Assembly (NCBI GenBank): GCA_002348315.1
Contig: DEAW01000022.1
Location: 1 to 11,872 of the forward strand
Origin: Planctomycetaceae bacterium UBA2972
GTDB lineage: Bacteria; Planctomycetota; Planctomycetia; Pirellulales; Pirellulaceae
DNA length: 11,872 nt
Direction of reading: 5' to 3'
Part shown: piece after piece, positions 7,201 to 11,872 of the stretch
Numbering within the stretch: the stretch's first letter is position 1
How the letters are laid out: every line of letters begins with the position of its first letter
Notes under the pieces: generated by a model
Seen by the model: only the letters and a program-made list of their open reading frames with translations
Database searches by the model: none
Told to the model about the DNA's origin: nothing
Translations under genes and position numbers: made by a program

Positions 7201-8634
7201 TTACTGCTCTTGGGCTGGCGATTCTTCCCTGGGCGATTCTTCCTTGGGCGTTTCCAGCAACGCTTTTACCTCTACGTTAAACTGATCCCAGACTGCTTCA
7301 TCAAAATCAGAGGTTCGCTTAGATTCACTGTTAAATTCAAAATAGAAGTTTCCATCACGTTTCACAGTTGTCTTACTCGTTCTGCCTGTCGGAGTGCGAA
7401 CCGTTTCAATGATATACTCGTCAGTTTTAGGTACAAAGCCGGGTGTAAAAAACCAGCGGATTGTAAGAGGCTCCAACTTGGAAACGAGGCCGATTTGATA
7501 TCGATAACTATTTGGAGATTTTGTGGATCGAGCTTTGCTTAAAGAAACCCCTAAGAATGCATCATATTGCCCATCAACCACTGTCATGAAATATCCATCC
7601 TCTTCAAAGATTTTATTTATCCCTTTCACCATGCCAGTCACCGGATCAGCCTGGAAAATCGACTTATTTGATGTAGAAGTTGCCTCTATCATTCCATCAC
7701 TTGTTACGCGCTTCCGTACTCCGGTTGCATTCGAAATGGAGCTGAGGCCTGCGTATATGTACTTGAAAGTTTCGACATCCAGATATTGCTTTGCCCCGTC
7801 TGCGGATAACTTGACTGGGGTAATTTTTTGGAATGGAGTAATTTCAAATCCCTTTAAAGCCGATTCACCATTGGCTTCCGCATTAAATAATTTGTACTGT
7901 CCATCCGTTTTTTTTAACTCCATCAGGATTGCGACTTTATTTTTTTCGGTCACACCAGAGACGATTAGGAAATCGCCTGACTTTTCCCATTTCCCAATCA
8001 AGTCATCGTTCTTGATTCCTATCGAACCCAAAAACTCTCCACCTGGTGAAAGGTAGTATTGCATCGTTTTTCCACGCTTGATGTCGATGCTTATATAAGA
8101 CTCAACATCTTTTTTGGCGTCTTCCGGCAAGATTATCTTTTGTTGTTCATAGACTTGCCGTTTCAATTCGTGGCTCGAGAACATAGATTCGATCTCTGCT
8201 GGATTGTCCTCAAACCTTTCAAACAACTGGCCACGTAGAGGTACATTGGCTATCCTCAGTTTTTTCTGCGTTAGTTCTCTTATTGCCAATTGGCGTTTTT
8301 CCGGAACTAGTTCCAGTCCATCGCTACCGGCAAGTCGGTGTAGAATCAGCGATTCATCAGCTAAAGCCCAATGTCCAACAGCCCACACACTATTGCGGGT
8401 CAACGAAAATGGTGCTGAAAAGAAGTGAGCCGATACAAACCAACCATCCTTGCGGTACTGAACAAACGTAAATCCTGTATCCGATTTGGAAACCCACGTG
8501 CCTACCAATCGAGATACTGATTTTTCAGGCTCGGGACTTTCCTGCCCGTCCAATGCCGGCGTTAGAGCAAGTGATGATAATAAGACCAGGCTTGTTAATA
8601 AGTAACGCATGAATTTGGCTCGGAGCGAAGACAT
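7201..8634 (-). CDS. Secreted protein of unknown function with lipocalin-like segments
   Basis: A 477-residue exported protein not recognised as a named family. A signal peptide (YLLTSLVLLSSLALTPALDG) covers about residues 11-30. A second ATG at 8610 (residue 9) gives an equally good signal peptide, and neither start has a Shine-Dalgarno. A segment at about 42-100 (LVGTWVSK, then FTFVQYRKDGWF and GHWAL) resembles lipocalin-like 'G-x-W' beta-barrel proteins. A second GKW segment (LIGKWEKSGDFLIVSG, about 212-227) repeats the pattern. The rest is rich in alternating beta-type residues with no cysteine pattern or catalytic motif seen. The C-terminus ends in an acidic repeat, PKEES PREES PAQEQ. 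The gene looks more AT-rich than its neighbours and carries 8- and 7-base poly-A runs on its sense strand. It is separated by 186 and 110 bp from its neighbours, so it may be a single transcription unit or a later insertion in the cluster. Confidence 0.75.
   Translation of the reverse strand: MSSLRAKFMRYLLTSLVLLSSLALTPALDGQESPEPEKSVSRLVGTWVSKSDTGFTFVQYRKDGWFVSAHFFSAPFSLTRNSVWAVGHWALADESLILHRLAGSDGLELVPEKRQLAIRELTQKKLRIANVPLRGQLFERFEDNPAEIESMFSSHELKRQVYEQQKIILPEDAKKDVESYISIDIKRGKTMQYYLSPGGEFLGSIGIKNDDLIGKWEKSGDFLIVSGVTEKNKVAILMELKKTDGQYKLFNAEANGESALKGFEITPFQKITPVKLSADGAKQYLDVETFKYIYAGLSSISNATGVRKRVTSDGMIEATSTSNKSIFQADPVTGMVKGINKIFEEDGYFMTVVDGQYDAFLGVSLSKARSTKSPNSYRYQIGLVSKLEPLTIRWFFTPGFVPKTDEYIIETVRTPTGRTSKTTVKRDGNFYFEFNSESKRTSDFDEAVWDQFNVEVKALLETPKEESPREESPAQEQ
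7217..7246. repeat. Two tandem copies of a 15-bp repeat at the 3' end of the unknown secreted gene
   Basis: Two adjacent 15-bp units, ggcgattcttccctg and ggcgattcttccttg, differ at one base; a partial third begins at 7247 (ggcgtttcc). Because 15 is a multiple of three, the repeat keeps the frame and encodes the PKEES/PREES tail. Slippage could change tail length between strains without breaking the gene. Confidence 0.75.
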
Positions 8635-8820
8635 GGTGGAATGGAAGTTGTACTAATCATCCATCTTCGATGATCAGTATTTACCCGGGCCAGTGTTAAT
8701 TGAGCCACAATTCATGTGGAGTTGTATTGCATTTGCCACAAGAAACAAAAATGATAACAGGCTGCTTCATCTCTGGTCTTAAGAATAGATATAGCTTAAA
8801 TCAAAGCTAATTAGCAAAAA
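8635..8820. other. 186-bp intergenic region with small AT-rich palindromes
   Basis: This lies between the stop of one DUF1501 gene and the start of the unknown secreted gene. Next to the DUF1501 stop there is a perfect 10-bp palindrome GCTAATTAGC (8806-8815) that overlaps a 6-bp hairpin, TAGCTT-6 nt-AAGCTA (8792-8809). The two structures are mutually exclusive, low in GC and lack a T-tract, so they are poor terminators. No reading frame of note was seen. A promoter for the downstream gene is expected here, but no convincing box was found. Confidence 0.35.
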
Positions 8821-10251
8821 CTATACCAGCTCAGGAATAATCTTACCGCGGTCGAGTAGATACTGCGGTCGTCCTGTCGGATCTTCAATCGTGGTTCGAT
8901 CAGCTAAGATTCCAAGATTGTGATACAGCGTGTATAACGCATCCTGATAATGAATCGGCCGACTCATCGCTTCACCTGCGAGTTTATCAGTTGAGCCGAT
9001 AACCTGGCCAACTTTCATCTTGCCACCTGCGAAGATTGCAGGAGCAACGCGCGGCCAGTGGTCACGGCCGGCATTCGCGTTAATCTTTGGTGTCCGCCCG
9101 AATTCACCCCAGAGAATGATCGAAACATCGTCGAGCATACCTCGCGACTGCAAGTCCTTCATAAAGGTGACGATGGCATGATCCACGATCGGCAATGTGT
9201 ATTTCATGCGGTTAAAGTTGTCTGAGTGTGTATCAAAGTCACTAATGGTCACACTAATGCAACGCACGCCGGCTTCCAGCAGGCGCCGCGCCATCAGCAA
9301 CTTCAAGGCCGCCTTGGGTTCATCTGCTGTTGAGAACCGCTGGCTCGAAACACTCCACTTTGGTTTGTACTGCTCAACGATCTTCGGATCTTCTTTCGAT
9401 AGATCCAATGCATCTGCAAACTGACCGGAAAGGAGAATCCCCGTCGCTTGTTGAGAGAAACGATCCATCGCATCCATCATGCCGCTGGAATCCACTTCGC
9501 GGCGGATTTTATCTAAACCAGCGAGCAGGGTATTTCGGTTTGCCAGACGGTCGGCATTCAATTCCGCGTTTAGTGACAGGCTGGTTGTATGATTGGAGCC
9601 AAGCCGGGACAGCTCGCCCATCATGCCCTTTTCAAGTGGTCGGCTGAAAATATCTGATAGGTCCGGCCTGAATGGTTTATAGGACGGGCCGAGAAATCCA
9701 GGTCGGGCACTATTGCGAACCAGTGGGCGTCCCTGCATTAGATCAACATAAGTAGGAGCCGGATCTGTGACCTTGCCAATTAACTTTGTCAGCACACATC
9801 CCATCGCGGGACGACCACCAAAACCCTGCATATCTTTTGTTGAAAATCCGGACATGCATTGAAAAGCGTCGTGTCGCCCTTCAGCACCAATCATACTGCG
9901 AACGAATGCAAACTGATCCGCATGCGCAGCCATCTGAGGCATTAATTCGCAAATCTGAAAGCCTGGCATATTGGTCGAAATAGGCTGAAAGATACCTCGT
10001 GTTTCAGCCGGAGCATTCGGCTTCATATCGATGGTGTCCATCTGTGGAGGACCACCATCGAGGTGAATATTTACGATCGCTTTGTTCGAAGAGCCAATCC
10101 CGGCCTGAGCTTCGAGTCGCAGCAAATCAGCAAACGTCAAGCCAACCATTCCAGCAGCGCCTGCTGTTAGGAAGTCGCGGCGTGACACTCCGTCACAATG
10201 CTTTACTGATTCACCGGTAATCTTAAACACGAATCGTTCCTTTACATCCAT
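8821..10251 (-). CDS. DUF1501 protein with twin-arginine signal
   Basis: A 476-residue protein. A Tat-type signal, GVSRRDFLTAG (21-31), precedes a hydrophobic helix ending near ADLL. DUF1501 hallmarks follow: HLDGGPPQMDTIDMKP (63-78), the RGIFQPI strand (85-91), ARRLLEAGVRCISVT (321-335), DFDTHSDN (338-345) and GEFGRTPKINANAGRDHWP (382-400), the strongest family signature. DUF1501 proteins have an alkaline phosphatase/sulfatase-like fold by family annotation, but I see no formylglycine C/S-x-P-x-R core, so enzyme activity is uncertain. The ATG overlaps the end of the upstream DUF1501 gene by 10 nt, so its translation should depend on that gene. There is no other Met before the Tat motif, so the start is well fixed. 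Export to the periplasm in a folded state is inferred from the Tat motif. Confidence 0.92.
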   Translation of the reverse strand: MDVKERFVFKITGESVKHCDGVSRRDFLTAGAAGMVGLTFADLLRLEAQAGIGSSNKAIVNIHLDGGPPQMDTIDMKPNAPAETRGIFQPISTNMPGFQICELMPQMAAHADQFAFVRSMIGAEGRHDAFQCMSGFSTKDMQGFGGRPAMGCVLTKLIGKVTDPAPTYVDLMQGRPLVRNSARPGFLGPSYKPFRPDLSDIFSRPLEKGMMGELSRLGSNHTTSLSLNAELNADRLANRNTLLAGLDKIRREVDSSGMMDAMDRFSQQATGILLSGQFADALDLSKEDPKIVEQYKPKWSVSSQRFSTADEPKAALKLLMARRLLEAGVRCISVTISDFDTHSDNFNRMKYTLPIVDHAIVTFMKDLQSRGMLDDVSIILWGEFGRTPKINANAGRDHWPRVAPAIFAGGKMKVGQVIGSTDKLAGEAMSRPIHYQDALYTLYHNLGILADRTTIEDPTGRPQYLLDRGKIIPELV

Positions 10252-11528
10252 TCCCTAATCGGGCGACCTTCGAGCAACCGTATAGGACGACCATCGGGGG
10301 CGTGAGCGATCATATCAATTGGCATGCCCAGTTTGGAATAAACCGTGGCTGCAATATCTTCCGAAGTATATTCGTCTTTGGAAACATACCCGCCTTCGGC
10401 ATCCGTGGCACCGAGAATTGTTCCGGCAGGTACTCCGGCACCCGCCATCAAGGCGAAGCCGGTACTGGCCCAGTGATCACGACCACTGGCTGAATTAATT
10501 TTGGGCGTACGGCCAAAGTCCGTCAGCCAGCAAACCAACGTGGTGTCCAGCAACCCTCGTTCTTCCAAATCCATAATTAACTGTGGAATGGCCTGATCGA
10601 CAGGAGGCATTCGCGACTTCAATCCGGAGAAATTGTTCTGATGCGTGTCCCAGCCACCATCGGTGACCGTCACAAATCGTACGCCCGACTCAATCAAACG
10701 CCTGGCCATCAAACAGCTTTGGCCAAGGCGATTCTTGCCGTATGATTCCCGCAGCTTTTCTTCTTCCGATTCAATCGCAAAGGCTTTTTTCGTTTCAGGC
10801 GCTGTGATCATATTCAAAGCGGCTTCGTAGTGTTCGTCGAGAGCAGCGAAAGCTTCCTGCTGCAAATCTGATTTCCGTTGCAGAGCATCCAGCTTTGCCA
10901 ACGCATTCTTGCGGCGGTCTATTCGCTCGAATGTAACTCCCTGCGGCGGAGTGATGTCGCGCACGACAAAACTATCTGCGGATGGGTCCGCCGAGATTTC
11001 AAATGGATTGTATTCAAGTCCCAGAATCCCTGAGGTGCCACCACCAAAACGACGATCGATCTGCTCACCTAACTGGATAAACGGAGGCATCGCTGTTTGA
11101 AAGCCATGAAAATAACTCACGACACTTCCATAGGTTGGATAGGCAATCGCCTGATTGAACTTACGACCACTCATCACATACTGGTCTGCATGGCCATGGC
11201 TTCCATTTTTCGGATTCCACCCTCGCAACACAGCAAACTTGTCAGCATGCTTGGCAAGATTAGGGCAAACCTCTGTAAACTTCACACCCGGAATCGCAGT
11301 GTCAATCACACTGAACTCACCGCGTACGCTTGTCGGAGCGTCTGGCTTCGGATCCAGCGTATCGTGATGGCTGGTACCACCACGAGTCCAAATCAGGATG
11401 CAGTTGTTGGGCGTCTTCTGGTTCGCATTTGCCTGAAGGAATTTTGGCAACGTAAGCCCTAGCCCCGACAATGCTCCGATTTCGAGGAAGTTACGACGAC
11501 TGACTCCATCACAATAGTTGTGGCTCAT
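10242..11528 (-). CDS. DUF1501 protein with twin-arginine signal
   Basis: A 428-residue protein from the ATG at 11528. The frame could begin at a TTG at 11552, adding eight residues, but the ATG has a purine-rich GGAT six nt ahead and places CDGVSRRNFLEIG (6-18) close to the start, so it is preferred. The Tat helix runs to about residue 30. Family signatures are WTRGGTSHHDTLDPKPDAP (47-65), RGEFSVID (69-76), ARRLIESGVRFVTVTDGGWDTHQNNF (275-300, shown by its parts) and TDFGRTPKINSASGRDHW (336-353), then a C-terminal GRPIRLLEGRPIREWM. It is the first gene of a two-gene overlap with the following DUF1501 gene, with which it shares the CDGVSRR-x-FL N-terminus, suggesting duplication followed by divergence. 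Function is unknown; periplasmic location is inferred. Confidence 0.9.
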   Translation of the reverse strand: MSHNYCDGVSRRNFLEIGALSGLGLTLPKFLQANANQKTPNNCILIWTRGGTSHHDTLDPKPDAPTSVRGEFSVIDTAIPGVKFTEVCPNLAKHADKFAVLRGWNPKNGSHGHADQYVMSGRKFNQAIAYPTYGSVVSYFHGFQTAMPPFIQLGEQIDRRFGGGTSGILGLEYNPFEISADPSADSFVVRDITPPQGVTFERIDRRKNALAKLDALQRKSDLQQEAFAALDEHYEAALNMITAPETKKAFAIESEEEKLRESYGKNRLGQSCLMARRLIESGVRFVTVTDGGWDTHQNNFSGLKSRMPPVDQAIPQLIMDLEERGLLDTTLVCWLTDFGRTPKINSASGRDHWASTGFALMAGAGVPAGTILGATDAEGGYVSKDEYTSEDIAATVYSKLGMPIDMIAHAPDGRPIRLLEGRPIREWM

Positions 11529-11668
11529 CGTTCTATCCGTTTCCCTTGCCAAAAATGAGGAATGTTTCTCTCTTAGTTAAATAATATCAGACAGTTAAAA
11601 ACCACACTATAAGAATCGGCCTGTAGCACCTGATGAAAACAGTTCGCTTTTAGCCCAATCGAGGGGGT
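11529..11668. other. 140-bp AT-rich gap, likely promoter region of the DUF1501 pair
   Basis: This separates the partial DUF1501 gene from the next DUF1501 gene. On the minus strand it contains TTCTTATAGT and GATATTATTTAAC, either of which could include a -10 box, but no -35 with proper spacing matches. No strong terminator hairpin follows the stop of the partial gene. The longer gap compared with the overlapping pair downstream suggests a new transcription start here. Confidence 0.3.
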
Positions 11669-11872
11669 TTATGCCAGTAACTTCGTTATGACCTTACTTT
11701 GGTCGGTCTCAATGAGCTTACGTTTCTGCCCGTTATGCTCAAAATATAAGGATTCCGGGGCGAGTCCAAAGAGCTTAAACAGGGTGTGATGATAGTCGTA
11801 GTGATTTACGATATCTTCGACTGCTTTGTGGCTAAACTCATCCGTTTTTCCATGAACATACCCACCTTTAAA
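11669..11872 (-). CDS. DUF1501 protein, C-terminal 67 residues (cut by the window edge)
   Basis: The reverse strand from the right edge reads one open frame to a TAA at 11671-11669. It begins FKGGYVHGKTDEFSHKAVED and continues with HHTLFKLFGLAPESLYFEHNG and then a short tail ending KLLA. This matches the usual DUF1501 C-terminus: GG-x-V-x-G-x-TDEF, a D/Y-x-HHT helix, LFGL, then NG near the end. The rest of the gene, including any signal peptide, lies outside the window. It belongs to a different DUF1501 subtype from the two following genes, which end in GRP-x-x-LL instead. The reading frame is unbroken and in normal codon use, so there is no reason to call it a pseudogene. Confidence 0.85.
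   Translation of the reverse strand, partial: FKGGYVHGKTDEFSHKAVEDIVNHYDYHHTLFKLFGLAPESLYFEHNGQKRKLIETDQSKVITKLLA

Noticed and set aside
7523..8056. A 177-codon open frame on the + strand inside the unknown secreted gene
   Set aside because: It is antisense to a gene with a clear signal peptide and beta-protein character; its translation shows no family motif. Since the sense gene is unrecognised, this rejection is slightly less certain than the others.
11529..11552. TTG start eight codons earlier for the first full DUF1501 gene
   Set aside because: An ATG closer to the Tat motif has a better spaced purine-rich stretch; the extra residues look random.
1..11872. CRISPR array, transposon, phage or anti-phage genes
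   Set aside because: No regularly spaced repeats, terminal inverted repeats, transposase motifs or defence-related domains were seen; all long frames are explained by planctomycete module genes.

Overview
The window looks like a piece of a planctomycete (Planctomycetota) chromosome of moderate GC. The argument is gene content. Three DUF1501 proteins, one DUF1549/DUF1553 'planctomycete cytochrome' type protein carrying Ig-like domains, a secreted pre-peptidase C-terminal (PPC) domain protein and an isochorismatase-like/ThuA-like fusion all lie together, and these families are hugely expanded in that phylum. Several starts have no clear Shine-Dalgarno sequence.

All eight genes lie on the minus strand, so transcription runs from right to left. 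The order is: the 3' end of a DUF1501 gene cut by the right edge (11669-11872); a 140-bp AT-rich gap; two DUF1501 genes with Tat-type N-termini whose ends overlap by 10 nt (10242-11528 and 8821-10251); a 186-bp gap; an unrecognised secreted protein (7201-8634); a 110-bp gap holding a 16-bp palindrome and a possible promoter; a secreted two-domain isochorismatase-like + ThuA-like protein (5507-7090); a 108-bp gap; a secreted DUF1549/DUF1553 protein (2939-5398); 30 bp later a secreted PPC-repeat protein (785-2908); and 8 bp later a CpdA-type metallophosphoesterase (18-776). Both strands are nearly filled by these genes. No tRNA, rRNA, CRISPR array, insertion sequence or phage gene was seen.

Functionally, six or seven of the eight products appear to be exported: four have Sec-type signal peptides and two have twin-arginine motifs, while the start of the partial DUF1501 is out of view. 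The co-occurrence of DUF1501, DUF1549/DUF1553 and PPC genes is a recurring planctomycete module whose biochemical role is not established; the grouping here suggests an envelope or periplasmic assembly or degradative system. The odd one out is the cytoplasmic CpdA-like phosphodiesterase at the end of the probable DUF1549-PPC-cpdA operon. It could be a passenger or could tie the module to cyclic-nucleotide signalling. No completely new system can be claimed from sequence reading alone; the best leads are this cpdA linkage, the isochorismatase-ThuA fusion and the unrecognised secreted protein between the two halves of the module.
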